The notes: a model not told the origin generated them from the sequence alone. Counted from the stretch's first letter, positions 12,780-24,468 are shown. The stretch: 64,000 nt of DNA from Opeltia flavorubescens (GCA_000442125.1 AUPK01000175.1:1-64000), one strand, 5' to 3'. Made by a program: numbers and translations.

Positions 12780-13823
12780 TCACGAGACATCAATAGAAGC
12801 CGTCAGCCTCGCCGCCTCCGCGTGCATCATCGCAGCTTCGTTCATCAATCTCGCCGCCTGTTGCATCAGCCTCGCAGCTTCCGCTTGTTTCTCCTTCGGT
12901 GTCCTCGTGGGCGGATTGCTTTGACTAAGTGATGGGTCGACTTGTGGCTGAGGAGTCAAAGGTCTGTCTGGAGGCGTTGAATGTACTGGTGTGGGAAGGT
13001 TTGAATGACCGTAGTGCTCTTCGCTGATAGGATCGTGAGGGATGGAGTATGCTGAGGGTTGTGATTGGCGTGCGTCTTGGTAGTCGGAGTGGTCCTCTAC
13101 TATATGCACGTCGGGCGTGGGCTCTCTTCTTCTTGTGCAATTGAGGCGGTGGTGACCGGGTTGGAGGCACAGCGTGCAACGCCGTTCGCTGCCGGGTGGA
13201 CCTTGGTATTCGACAGGAGGATTCTGCATGATGTTGCCGTTGGTGTAATGGAATTGTTGCTGTGGTGCTAGCTCTTCGGATGTAGGAGGGACCATGAGAC
13301 CTGCTGCTTCTCGCTCTTTCCTGACGGGACAGTTCCTTCTGCTGTGACCTACTGTTCGACAGTATCTGCAGGGCCCGTGTATCCGACCTGCAAGCTCCCT
13401 CTTGACTTTCTGCGCCTGACGCAATGGGATGCGTTGGCCATATCTTCCTTCAATGGCCTCGATGATTGAAGTGGTTGTGGTTGCGGTGGTGACTTCGAGG
13501 AGCTGGGGGACAGCTTCGACGAGGAATTTCAGCCGACCGGTTTCAGCGCGCTTGATGTCCTGATGTGCGACGGTGCCGGTGGAGGTGGAAATGCAATTGT
13601 GGACATCTTCGCAGGTTGTGACCTTTGCAATGCGGCGTTTATCGTTCCAATTGCAGCGGATGCGGAAGGGACAATTCTGACTAGATCGGCAGCCGGCGCG
13701 GACACGATGGCTGTCACTGTCAAGGATGTGAGGAGTGAAATTGCGTTCGATGGCCCAGTGGCGGAGAGCGTCTTTGAAGGCGACGAGGGAAGGGAAGGTT
13801 TGATCAATGAGAATTGGCGGCAT
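12780..13823 (-). CDS. FAR1/MuDR-type DNA-binding protein with two CCHC zinc knuckles
   Basis: Single exon of 347 aa starting at a true ATG. Residues about 10-80 match the pattern of the FAR1/MuDR N-terminal zinc domain: FPSLVAFKDALRHWAIERNF, then C45, C51 and C57, then C71-EDVH-N-C77. A stretch at about 117-147 (SIIEAIEGRYGQRIPLRQAQKVKREL) resembles the segment that follows this domain in Mutator-like transposases. The catalytic DDE core is absent. Two zinc knuckles follow, each CX2CX4HX4C: C152-C155-H160-C165 and C216-C219-H224-C229. A Pro/Ser-rich linker leads to an Ala/Met-rich C-terminal helix (about 308-343). There are no stops or frameshifts, and the gene sits among housekeeping genes. 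I infer a host gene derived from the front end of a MULE transposase, binding DNA or RNA; a gene remnant that is still open is the alternative. Confidence 0.8.
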   Translation of the reverse strand: MPPILIDQTFPSLVAFKDALRHWAIERNFTPHILDSDSHRVRAGCRSSQNCPFRIRCNWNDKRRIAKVTTCEDVHNCISTSTGTVAHQDIKRAETGRLKFLVEAVPQLLEVTTATTTTSIIEAIEGRYGQRIPLRQAQKVKRELAGRIHGPCRYCRTVGHSRRNCPVRKEREAAGLMVPPTSEELAPQQQFHYTNGNIMQNPPVEYQGPPGSERRCTLCLQPGHHRLNCTRRREPTPDVHIVEDHSDYQDARQSQPSAYSIPHDPISEEHYGHSNLPTPVHSTPPDRPLTPQPQVDPSLSQSNPPTRTPKEKQAEAARLMQQAARLMNEAAMMHAEAARLTASIDVS

Positions 13824-14418
13824 ATGTGCGAGGGGGTCCTAGTGCATGGGAAATTTCTGTGGCATTGATAGCTAGGTGTTACCTTGAATGACTGGGCAGA
13901 CACGGCCACCGCGAGTAGGGCTGGTAGAGTGTCGCAAAAAGAACCCTACAAACACTCGTTTGAAATTGGAAGATGGCAGTTCAACAATGTCTGTCCCATC
14001 AAGGACGAGCAAGCAACCGATGGCGTGTTGTGACAGGAACAGCTTTGGGTAGTGGAAGCGTGGAGCATGGGGTCAGGGAAATCGTGGTGACAAACAGCCG
14101 TAGAAAAGCCGGTTATCTTATCGCCGAGGGGTTCTTGACCAGAAAAAAGTTTCTGATGTTGACAGCAATTGGCTTGGACGACGACAATGATGCAGTCGCT
14201 CTTTCCTTCTTGCTGCAATCATTGCATATTGGTCAGTAGTCTGTACATAATGACATAAACCTTTTTCAAAACTCGTTCATTCTCCAGTCATCAACCTCCT
14301 TCCATCTCGAGTACAATTCGACCAGCCAGAATATCTTTATTCCATTGCATGAGCAGCACAGCAATTGCCACTGCTTTACTATTGTTTTCGCCCTCAAATC
14401 ATTTGTCTGTTTCTCATC
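13824..14418. promoter_or_regulatory. Shared upstream region of the FAR1-like gene and GDB1
   Basis: The divergent starts at 13823 (minus) and 14419 (plus) share 595 bp. An 88-codon plus-strand frame (13973-14239) and its antisense lie inside, but neither has a recognised feature. No site was identified with confidence. Confidence 0.4.
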
Positions 14419-17400
14419 ATGGCTTTGAACGGATCTCCGACTCAGCAAGAAATATACTATCTCCCATTGAACGATGCTGGCCATCCCGATGTCCCTGGTG
14501 GATACATCTACCTCCCTGCCCCAACAGAGCCCGCTTATCTAGTCCGCTTTGCCATTGAAGGCACCAGCTCCATCTGTCGTGACGGTGCTCTTTGGGTCAA
14601 CGCACCAAAGAAGGGACAGAAGTTCAATCGTCATGCCTTCACCGAGTACAAGTATGTGATCCCTTTTTACCCATTGTTAGAGACTCACTAAACGCAACCT
14701 TAGACTCTTTCCCGACTTCAATCAGACCATATACATCGATGTACCCATTCACCTTGCTGGTGCTTTCGCCTTCTATACCACCTATACTCCTCTACCAGAC
14801 TTTACATCCACCGAAACTGCACCTCCCAAGCCTACGAGAACCGAAATTTTCTACTTCGATGTGTCACCCAGGCTCACAGTCAAAGACGCCGTCTTGCCCA
14901 TTGACTCGCTGTCAATTTTCTCCGTCATCTCCAAGCTTATGGGGCAGTATCCCAAGGACTGGGAACGACATCTCCGAGGTATTGGGCAGAGGGAGTACAA
15001 TATGGTGCACTTCACACCGTTGATGCAAAGAGGATCGTCCAACTCGCCATACAGCATGTATGACCAACTCACCTTTGACCCTGCTTGCTTTCCCAACGGT
15101 GAAAAGGATGTTGCAGCCATGATCAAGAGTATGGAGAGCAATCACGGCCTCCTGGGTCTGACTGATGTTGTCTGGAATCACACCGCGAACAACAGTAAGT
15201 GGTTGGAAGAACACCCCGAGGCAGGCTACAATCTCGAAACTGCTCCTTGGCTCGAAGCCGCCCTGGAGCTTGACAATGCCCTCCTTCAATACGGCACAGA
15301 TCTTGCCAAGTACGGTCTGCCTACAGAGCTCAAATCTGCCGAGGACCTCAAACGGGTTATGGATGGTATTAAGCCGCATTGCTTGGATCTCGTCAATATC
15401 TGGGAGTTCTATGTGGTCAAAGTGAGCCGTGATGCACAAGCAGCAATTGACGCTTGGATGTCGGGAATCACCTCAGCAGACAACAAAGTGGACGGTGCTA
15501 CGGACTGGTCCTTGGGCCAGAAAGTGGATTTCCTTCGTTCCAATGCCTTGATTGGCGCCGACGAATTTGCAGGGAGATTCCACAGAAAGATCGATTCACA
15601 CGTAGCTGCTGCGTTGCTAACGAGTGTGTACGGCCATGGACATCCAGAGCGTCAACAAACCGCCCTCGACGCCATTACGCAGTGGCTCCACGCCCTTAAT
15701 GTTCCCTTCTACCAAGACTACGATGCAGACGTCTCGGTGATCAAGCAACAAGTCATGGATCGTGTCCGGTATCTTCGACTCGATGAAAATGGTCCCAAAC
15801 TTGGACCCATCAACAAGGAACACGCCTTCATCGAGTCGTACTTCACAAGACTTCCTCGTAACGAGACGACCAAAAAACACGACCCCAGAGCCCTGTTTTT
15901 GGTCAATAACGGCTGGGTCTGGGCAGCTGATGCCATGAAGGACAACGCTGGTTCCACATCTCGAACCTACCTTCGCCGCGAGGTCATCGTCTGGGGAGAT
16001 TGTGTGAAGCTGCGATATGGAAGGAAACCAGAAGATAATCCATATCTCTGGGACTTCATGACTCACTACACTCGATTGATGGCAAAGTACTTTGCTGGCT
16101 TCCGTATCGACAATTGCCATTCGACTCCATTACACGTTGCAGAGTATTTGCTGGATCAAGCTCGCGACGTGAGACCTGACCTTGCTGTATTTGCTGAGTT
16201 ATTCACTGGCGATGAGAAGATGGATTATGTTTTCGTCAAACGTCTCGGTCTCAGCGCCTTAATCAGAGAGGCGATGCAGGCATGGAGCACACAAGAAGTC
16301 AGCCGACTGGTTCACATGCACAGCGGAAGACCCATTGGCAGCTTTGAGATCGACAAGACAACAGGCGAAACGAAGCGCAAGGCGCCGCCAACAATAAATG
16401 GATTGGGCAAATCCACAATGGAGACCACAGAGATTGTCCACAACATCCGTGAAAGTCCTGTTCATGCATTATTCATGGATTGTACGCATGACAACGAGGT
16501 ACCAGCCCAGAAGCGAGATGCAAGAGATACATTNCCAAATGCTGCGCTTGTCAACATGTGCGCTTGTGCTACTGGGAGTGTCATGGGGTATGATGAGATC
16601 TATCCGAGACTCATCGATCTTGTCTCTGAACCTCGTTTGTATCATTCCTCATTCTCTGATCACGAAGTCAAGATCGGTGCTGGTAGAGGTGGTATCGGGC
16701 GAATCAAGAAGCTTTTTAATCAAATCCACACCTTCATGGGTAAACAGGGTTACGACGAGACTTTCATCCATCACGAAGGTGAATACATTACCGTCCACCG
16801 AATGCATCCCAAAACGAGAAAGGGTTACTTCACAGTGGCACATACCGCCTTTCCAGGTTACGGCGAAGGTCACGGAAGCCTGACTCCGGTCCACCTGAAC
16901 GGAACCAAAGCAAAGCTTATTGGCAGCTGGAAACTGGACGTTGATGTGTCGGATTCTGCCAAGCAGGCTGTCTTCGACGACAAGGCATTTCTCAGGGGAT
17001 TACCCAGCTCAGTATCTGACTTACCAGGTGTTGATTTGATCGTCAAAGAAGATGAAACTGTTATTACTATGCCATCACACTTCCCGCCTGGCAGTGTTGC
17101 CATCTTTGAAACGTGGATCCCTGGAGCGGAGCACAACAAAGGCCTGGACCAGCTGATTACCAGTGGCGCGACGGAGGCTTTCTACGACGCAAGCCTGGTC
17201 GATCTCAATTTCATCATGTATCGTTCAGAACCAGAAGAGCGCGACACCAGTAACGGCAAAGATGGCATTTATACGATACCGGGGCATGGTGCCCTTATCT
17301 ACGCTGGTTTGCAAGGCTGGTGGAGCTGTCTTCGGGATGTCGTGCGCTACAATCAACTTGGCCATCCAATCTGCAACCATCTGAGGGAAGGCACTTGGGC

Positions 17401-19144
17401 TATGGATTACATTGTCGGCAGACTTGAGCGCATGGCAAAGAACAAGCAGTATACATCATTGCTCAAGCCCGCCTCATGGCTCAAATCCCGTTTCGAGGCC
17501 ATCAAGAAAGTCCCCAGCTTCTTGCGCCCACGATATTTTGCCCTCGTTATCCAGACTGCTTACGAAGCCGCATGGGCCCGAGGTATGGATCTGTTCAACG
17601 ACGACGTTCAAAACAGTCAAGGATTCGTGCAAAGTCTAGCGATGATCAGCGTTCAAATGACAGGTCACATGAACTCAGCATCCTTGACCCCATTTCAAAG
17701 TGAGCCTGCCATGGCGGCTGGTCTACCCCATTTCAGCAGCTCCTGGGCTCGCTGCTGGGGTCGAGATATCTTCATCTCTGTGCGCGGACTGTACCTGGCT
17801 ACGGGCAGATACAAGGATGCCTTCAATCATATTATGGCTTTTGCGAGCGTGCTCAAGCATGGAATGATTCCTAACCTGCTGAGCGATGGAAAGCTTCCAA
17901 GATACAACTCTCGTGATTCAATCTGGTTCTTCCTTCAAACCGTGCAGGACTATACGAAGATGGTACCGGATGGTCAAGATTTGCTCAAGAGCAAAACCAA
18001 GAGACGTTTCTTGCCATACGACGATACATACTTCGATTTTGACGATCCAAGGGCGTACTCGCAAGAATCGACGATTGAAGAAATCGTTCAAGAAGCTTTG
18101 CAAAGACATGCGACCGGCTTGTCATTCCGAGAAGCCAATGCTGGTCCCAACCTTGATATGCAGATGAAAGATGAAGGTTTCAATATTGAGGTTCACGTTG
18201 ATTGGGACACCGGTATCATTTTTGGTGGTAACGAGTCAAACTGTGGTACTTGGATGGACAAAATGGGGGAGAGCACGAAGGCAGGCAGCAAAGGCGTCCC
18301 AGGAACACCAAGAGATGGCGCTCCTGTCGAAATCACCGGTCTTCTTGCAAGCACTTTACGATGGGTATCCGAGCTTCACCAGCAGGGCTTATACCGGTAT
18401 GAAGGCGTCAAGACCAAGTCTGGCGAATTTGTGTCGTTCAAGGCCTGGGCATCGAAGCTACAGGATAGCTTTGAACGTTGCTACTACGTTCCCAACGATC
18501 CGAAGGATGACAACACATACAATGTCAACTCATCCATTGTCAACCGGAGAGGCATCTACAAGGATTTGTATAGATCTGGCAAGGAATATGAAGACTACCA
18601 ACTCCGACCCAATTTCCCTATTGCTATGACCGTTGCTCCCGAGCTCTTCAACCTGGAGATAGCTTTGGGCGCATTGGAGATGGCAGACAAGTACCTTCGC
18701 GGCCCAACTGGCATGGCGACCCTTGATCCATCCGACCTCAACTATCGACCGTACTACATCAACTCCGAAGACTCGGGTGATTTTGCCACCTCCAAAGGCC
18801 GCAACTATCACCAAGGTCCTGAGTGGATCTGGCCGACAGGCTTTTTCTTGCGTGCTCTTCTCAAGTTTAATATGATGCGCAAGTCGAGCAAGGCAGAGCG
18901 AACGGAGGCCTTTCAACAGATCACGCGAAGATTGGAAGGCTGCAAGATTGCAATCCGAGAGTCACCATGGGCCGGCTTAGCAGAATTGACTCAGAAGAAC
19001 GGGGAATTTTGTGGCGATTCCGTGAGTACCGATCGATCTGACTCTCAAACTCGGCTAATGATGATCTAGTCGCCAACGCAAGCTTGGTCTGCGGGTTGTT
19101 TGCTGGATTTGTTCTACGATGCAAAGGAGCTGACCAAAGAGTAA
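14419..19144 (+). CDS. GDB1: Glycogen debranching enzyme (4-alpha-glucanotransferase / amylo-alpha-1,6-glucosidase)
   Basis: Bifunctional cytosolic enzyme that moves maltotriosyl units and then hydrolyses the alpha-1,6 branch glucose of glycogen. Exons 14419-14651, 14704-19021 and 19070-19144 give 1,541 aa, nearly the length of yeast Gdb1 (1,536). The N-terminal GH13-type transferase domain shows GLTDVVWNHTANNS at about 229-242, FRIDNCHST with the likely nucleophile D547, FAELFTGDE with the likely acid/base E576, and MDCTHDNEVPAQKRDARDT. The C-terminal GH133 glucosidase domain shows SSWARCWGRDIFIS (WGRD at 1096-1099), HVDWDTGIIFGGNESNCGTWMDKMGES and GPEWIWPTGFFLRALLKF. The short last exon adds the closing SPTQAWSAGCLLDLFYDA motif. 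One undetermined base at 16534 leaves one residue as Phe or Leu. The two introns are 52 and 48 bp. Confidence 0.97.
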
Positions 19145-20734
19145 TGAAAATGGAACATGGACTTGACCTCTGGACGAGTGGATGTAATAATGATTGGCCG
19201 GACGCTGTACGAATGATGACCTCAATCATAGACGGCTTCGAGTAGCACAAAAGCAATAGCGATAGACCTAGAAATATCCTATAGAATATATCAATAATAT
19301 CTTTCACTCATTCTGGAATCATCCTCGGCTGTGGATCTCTCCATCAACCAGCTAGTCACGTATTCCTTGAATACTTCCAATCGAATAATGCAGCAAGCCC
19401 GTAGTCTTCAGTACTATCATTCTAGTCGATGTGCCTCTAATACGGGTAAACTCGTTTCAATCAGTGGCATATTGCTAATTCCTCAGCCTCTTCTATCAGG
19501 TGCATATCGAATCGGCCTTGACAAGCGTCGGAATCGATTTTTCTGGTTTACTACCTTGTATCGTGGATGGATCTTCCACCAGGATGTTGGGACTCTTGGT
19601 GTTGAATAAACGGATCCTGGGGATATAATGCAGGTCTGGTCGTGCTTGATCATGTAGTCTCTTCACGTGGAAAGAGGAGATGGTCGTTGGTTATAGGTGT
19701 GGAGGGTGGTGGTATGGAAATCAGGCTGTGCGGGGCAATGATGTGCTTGGAAAGTTCGATGATTGGCGTTATCTGGATTGAATTTTTCAATGTTGAAGTA
19801 GGTAGATGAGCTAAAGTAGTATTGGAAGACTGGAATTTGGGAACGGATGATATATCCGCTTTTGAATAGAGGAATGGGAAAGATCGATAATTGAGGAATG
19901 GCTGGGATGGTTTAGGGGTCTGGTGCAGGTGGCTGCTTGCCGGGGGAGAGAAGACTTTGGGTAAATGAGCCCGGAAGAAACGATGTCATCAATGGGGATA
20001 CTCTCTCTCTCTTTTGCTTCGGTACACGTGAATGATTATCGAGTTGGGAATGAGTTGCACGTTGCTCGTGACTATTGCATTGGATAATTGGATGTATGGA
20101 GAGGGGACGGGGAAGAGGAGGTAAAAATTCTCTAGTGAATGCTTAGCTGCTGATCATGTTATGGAAAAGGAATATGAAGCCCTTGCCTTGGGGGGATCAT
20201 CATTGGACAATGGAAAACGGCGTGCAGTATGATGATTCGTCATAGGAAGAATGTGTGGTAATGGTGCTTAAGGGAATGGGGAATTCCTGAATGCTTGCAT
20301 CATCAGCGATGGATTCAACGAGCTTGACTCACGTGTGAATGCACTCAAGTTGTCGGTTGGAACACCGAGACTCGCCAGCTCAATCGTCCAATCAACGACT
20401 AAAGTATTCTGTCTAGATTTTGCCCTAGAAGCAGGACATGGTCAAGGAGCATGAAGGGAAGGGTCGTTCTTCAGGAGTAATCTCGATGGCGAATGTGAAT
20501 ATACATGGCTAATAAGTAGAAGACGGCAGAGTCATACTCGGTAATTTTTCTGAGTATTTGAACAGATAAAAGCGGAGTCATGCTTCATGTCATTTTGTTT
20601 TTGGCATTTGCACAGTCAATTTCCATACCACAAGAAATCTCTCCTGGACGAGCCCAGCAGTCCCTACGATGGGTCGTACGAACTAGGAAATCAACTAAAT
20701 CCAGCCATATCACAATTCGGAACGCCTAGACGAG
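19145..20734. other. 1.6-kb intergenic stretch, no gene seen
   Basis: No credible open frame (the longest, 92 codons at 19331-19609, has no support). It contains a CT microsatellite at about 20,003-20,014 and no recognised repeat or RNA gene. It likely serves as the GDB1 3' region and the upstream region of the acidic-protein gene. Confidence 0.5.
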
Positions 20735-21586
20735 ATGGACGACCTGAAAGAGCTCGAAGCTATCCATTTCGCACCCATCAACCAGGCCGGCACTAGCGAG
20801 GAAGAGTTTTCTGAATTCCAGGAAGCCACTGATGCTCCGGATATCGAGGAAAGGTTTGCAACAGAGACAGGAAATAAGATCCCCGAGGATCTACAACACC
20901 AGGACTATCATGAAACAGAAGAAGCTGACGCTCCCGAGCCCGAAGTCTCATCGGAAGGGATAGAGATTCCAATATTCAACACTGCACACGTACTAAACGG
21001 TCAGAATGACATCAGGGAGGAAGAATTCTCCGAATTCCAAGAAGCAATGGAAGCTCAGGATCGCGGGGAATCCCCTCCGACTGAGACAGAAAACAAGATT
21101 TCCGAGGATCTACGCCCCCATAATCATCACGAAGAGCAAGAAACTTCCGCTCCCGAGCTGGAAACCTCATCAGCAGGGATAGAGACCCCAACCCCCTTCA
21201 CTTCTTGCAAAGGATTGCCTTATTCACGATCCCCTCAAGGCCAGCATACCTCCCAAAGCAGCACACCTTACGAAGGTTACTTCCTCTCTCTCTGCCAACG
21301 CCCTGGTACCGATGCCGAAGGATGGGCTGCCGAAAGAAACGTAATGAATGAAGGACATCACCATCAGCCTCTCATACTACCACCTATCTTTGATGGTAAT
21401 AGGACTTTCGAGGTCGTGCTAAGATGTCGAGGTGAGACAAGGAGCGAAGACGTCGAAGAATACACCATATCGGTGCCTAGTGAGCGTGGATGTCCTCAGA
21501 GGTGGGACGGGGAACATATTAGCCAGAGCCGGGGTCTTGCGCGGTGTATGTGGAGGATGGGATTCTTGAAGAGGAGTGGGGGATGA
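20735..21586 (+). CDS. Acidic low-complexity protein with internal duplication (283 aa)
   Basis: Family not recognised. Single-exon frame from ATG at 20735. The N-terminal half carries two copies of a roughly 58-residue unit (about 22-79 and 95-152), each beginning EEEFSEFQEA, running through TETxNKI-EDL and ending SS-GIE-P; the offset is 73 residues (219 bp). Both copies are rich in Glu and Asp, so this part should be highly acidic and probably disordered. The C-terminal 110 residues (from GYFLSLCQRPG) look more folded, with a possible beta-rich stretch RTFEVVLRCRGETRSEDVEEYTISV. No signal peptide or membrane helix is seen. A 69-codon frame upstream (20587-20796) overlaps the start and could be part of a 5' exon, but no clean splice pair was found. 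Confidence 0.6.
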   Translation: MDDLKELEAIHFAPINQAGTSEEEFSEFQEATDAPDIEERFATETGNKIPEDLQHQDYHETEEADAPEPEVSSEGIEIPIFNTAHVLNGQNDIREEEFSEFQEAMEAQDRGESPPTETENKISEDLRPHNHHEEQETSAPELETSSAGIETPTPFTSCKGLPYSRSPQGQHTSQSSTPYEGYFLSLCQRPGTDAEGWAAERNVMNEGHHHQPLILPPIFDGNRTFEVVLRCRGETRSEDVEEYTISVPSERGCPQRWDGEHISQSRGLARCMWRMGFLKRSGG

Positions 21587-22564
21587 TCTTAGTCTAGGAG
21601 GTAAAATATTGTTGTGATATGCCTGCTGATCACCTAGGATATCAGATTTGTGTATGTCTTATAAGTATTCTTGTGCATATCATTGCCAAGTGCGTTGCAG
21701 CATAGAACGGTCTTCATATTCGAGTGGGAGAGAGATATGTATGAATTGGGGACTTGCAGCACAACTCAGATTTTGTTCAATACCTTTTTTCGGAGGACAA
21801 TTGCTGTCATGGGCCCTCAATATCATCAAGTTGATAGCCATTGAGCTTCATTTTGGATCTCTTTACCTTTTTTCGTTGCGCTTACCTAACGCATTCCTCT
21901 TTCGTCGTGTCTTTGTGTCAAAGATCTTCCTCCGGCAGGGAATTATCAAACGTTGAGATGGCGCTTTCAAGGTTTATATTGTACAATTTCGTGGCTCTTT
22001 TCATTTCGACTACTGTCATTGTCGTTTCATTTCCCTCTTGCTTATGAATAGTACAAACGCCATCGGAAGCAATTGGCTTAAGGGAGCATAGATACAAGCA
22101 TCCATCTATTCAAGCAGTGTGACATGCCGGCAAGAAAGTTGACCAGTAAAGTCAATGCAGGTGCTTTGCCAGGCCCGAAGCGAAACTTGGTAGGAGAAAC
22201 ATAAGCTTGAAGGTTCCTAGCTGAGCGTCTCTTGACGATGGCAAAATCTGGTTCGGTGCTTTAGCGCGCGGTCGCCGCTGCGCTTACTAGCAAAAGTTTT
22301 CCAGAGCCAATCAACCCCAAGTATCGAAATCGATGATCTAGAGACATCGATGACTATGTATCAAAACTTCATGTTAATGTCTTCCAACTTAGCCTTTTGA
22401 AGACCTGTACCGAGCTTTCAATAGAGAGTACTACCCGCACGTCCCTTGTAGAATCAATCCAGCTTTCAAACAAGTCTTATCACTATCAATTATCTGCAAT
22501 TCCGGGGTGGCTCATTGATTGGAAGCCCGTTTTTTGTCGTGTCTTCTTTCTAGTGTTGAGTTCG
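21587..22564. other. Intergenic, no gene seen
   Basis: About 980 bp. An open frame of 102 codons at 21648-21956 is Ile/Leu/Phe-rich, but it lies in T-rich intergenic DNA and lacks any recognised feature, so it was not called. No repeat or RNA gene was recognised. Confidence 0.45.
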
Positions 22565-23236
22565 ATGGCACATAAGCGTCGTCGTGCAGAAAGCGGAACA
22601 GCTACAACGAGGCATCAGAAAACGTCTTTGGCGCCTGTCGATCGTAGCAAGCCTCCAGAACAGTATGTCTACCTCGCGATCTACGAGACATATGGAGCAT
22701 ATGAGGAAACAGAGCAAATCATTTGCGAGGTGTATGCAACTGCGCTTGATGCCAACAACAGGCTCCGAACATATCAAGGACGGAAGTGGGATGATCCTAT
22801 GAGCCTGTGGGAACAATGGGATGATGGATTCGATAACCATGGCTGCTGGCATTCCATCTACGATCAAGTGGAAAGGTGTGAAAGGTACATAGTGAAGCGC
22901 ATGCTCGTACATCCTCGAGGGACTCGCCCTCCGCCTCCTCCGCAACATCACGAAGATATTGAGATTATCTCTGGATCTAACAATAAATATACTGGAATTG
23001 ACGAGCTATTTTCGACTGCCGAATCCTCCGAGTGGGGAATTTTGAGATCTTCGACGTCGAATTTGGAATCTGCAAGGCACAACGAGTCTCAACACGAGGA
23101 TCGTCGAACTGCCAAACCGGAGGAAATTCGGCACGAAACTTCGCCCAAAGACTACTATACGACACAATCAGGCTCAAGGGAGCTACCTTGCTGCAGAGCC
23201 ATCCGAGAGGGACGCGAGTATGTGGAAGAAGATTGA
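22565..23236 (+). CDS. Protein of unknown function (223 aa)
   Basis: Family not recognised. The frame is open from a TTG at 22397, but the first ATG is at 22565 and its product MAHKRRRAESGTATTRHQK is a typical basic, disordered start, so I use that. Residues about 38-120 look folded and aromatic-rich: PPEQYVYLAIYETYGAYEETEQIICEVY, then NRLRTYQGRKWDDPMSLWEQWDDGFDNHGCWHSIYDQVERCERYIVKRMLV. The rest is polar and probably disordered (PPPPPQHHEDIEI onward). No signal peptide or membrane segment. It lies just upstream of the Gly/His/Met-rich gene family but on the opposite strand, with no sequence relation that I can see. Confidence 0.6.
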   Translation: MAHKRRRAESGTATTRHQKTSLAPVDRSKPPEQYVYLAIYETYGAYEETEQIICEVYATALDANNRLRTYQGRKWDDPMSLWEQWDDGFDNHGCWHSIYDQVERCERYIVKRMLVHPRGTRPPPPPQHHEDIEIISGSNNKYTGIDELFSTAESSEWGILRSSTSNLESARHNESQHEDRRTAKPEEIRHETSPKDYYTTQSGSRELPCCRAIREGREYVEED

Positions 23237-23707
23237 TGAAATTACTACCTAGTCAACGCAAGCGGAAGGATCAATTGAGGACAGTTCCTCAATTATAGCG
23301 CAGTAGAGTTGAACATGTGCGCGCCAACCTTAATCTATATTCATCCCTTTCATATCTTGCAAATGTCCTTCCTCATGTACTGGTAGATTTGAATTCATTC
23401 GTGAGCAAGAGAATTTGGGAGTAGACAGTATTGTACATCGAAGTCCTAGAACTGGCATTTGTCCCAGGTTCTTCCTTTATCTTCTTTCGAAGTATGAGAA
23501 TGTATGGAGAAAAAAACCAAAGGGAAGATCTACGGCATCTAGATTTCAAAACTTGATTCATTGACTGCATGCTATCTTTGTATTTCAACGCATGTGTTTT
23601 CAAGAGGAAACATCCCCTTTCTTCTAGCAGTCATGTTCCAAGTATCCCAAATCATCTGCTAAAGGTTTACATCAATACCACATGTTTCATTCTTCCGGCG
23701 AAGTCCT

Positions 23708-24332
23708 TTACCACGAGTCATCAGAGTCTGCAGTTGAAGGAAGAGTCGTCGTACGGGTGGCGGTAGCCTGAGCTTCCTCCATAGCCCGCACCACTCTCAA
23801 TATAGGGCCCATCTTCTCCTTGTACCAGCCGATCACCCCAAGCGAGGGGTCTAGGACGTCCTCCGGCTGCTTGACGACCACCGTGTGCCATTCCACGTCC
23901 GCCAGTACGACCTCCTCCCCGCTATCCTCCGTAGGACTCACCATGACCTCCATCATAGCCTCGTTCATGACTAGCGTGACCTCTCTGGCCAGCGTGACTT
24001 CTATACCAATTGTCTAAAGTTTCTCCGGCCCTCCCGTGAGCTGAGCAATGATTACCTCCGATGACACCATGCGGTGCTGTTCCCTGGCCGCCAGACTCCA
24101 AGATAAGATCGAAGAGAGCCGAAAAATCCTGGTAGCGCAGGCGGTGCTCGACAGTAACGATATCCCAGAGGTTTCTGATGTCTTACTCGCCCCCGTTAAA
24201 GCTTCTGGGGCAGTATGCGTGGGCGATTTCTTGCACATTGGGATTGCGCTGCAACTCGGCTGCTACGATGGATACTTGCGCCTTGGTGAGACGACCACCG
24301 CAGGGGAGATCGCGATATGGTCGAGTATTCAT
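23708..24332 (-). pseudogene. Decayed copy of the Gly/His-rich gene at 24917-25690
   Basis: Reading the minus strand from ATG 24332 gives a helical segment (LTKAQVSIVAAELQRNPNV, then AYCPRSFNGG and DIRNLWDIVTVEHRLRYQDF) that lines up with the same region of the intact neighbour (ALADQLHGNPEL, FCPDCFDG, LEDLWEMMVMQHEAGYDDL). It is followed by a shorter Gly/His/Arg-rich tail. The frame is interrupted by an in-frame TAA at 24185-24183 and by a TAG in the Gly-rich tail near 23918, and a 4-base length difference near the 3' end puts the conserved final SDDSW out of frame. A GTAAGA donor overlaps the first stop, but the intron it would start deletes conserved residues and shifts frame. I call it a pseudogene from a local duplication that includes the promoter. 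Confidence 0.75.
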
Positions 24333-24468
24333 ATTAACGCGTTTGGTAATATTGCTCAGGGCCTTTGGTACTTTGAGATTGAGCTAGTAGTGCAAAGCGC
24401 TATCACTTGGATAATTTAGGAAGATAATTTTGAAGACGAGAAGGTTTCTATAGAAAGAAAGGCGGTGG

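Noticed and set aside
23280-23305. Another copy of the shared TATA-type promoter on the minus strand
   Set aside because: Resembles the element (GCGCTATAATTGAGG), but no gene follows at the right distance; the match is too short to rely on.
24125-24184. Possible 58-bp intron (GTAAGA..CAG) that would remove the first stop of the decayed copy
   Set aside because: It would delete residues conserved with the intact gene and shift into a frame unrelated to it.
24048-24419. 123-codon plus-strand frame
   Set aside because: It lies antisense to the decayed Gly/His-rich copy, whose homology to the neighbouring gene explains the sequence; the plus-strand product has no recognised feature.
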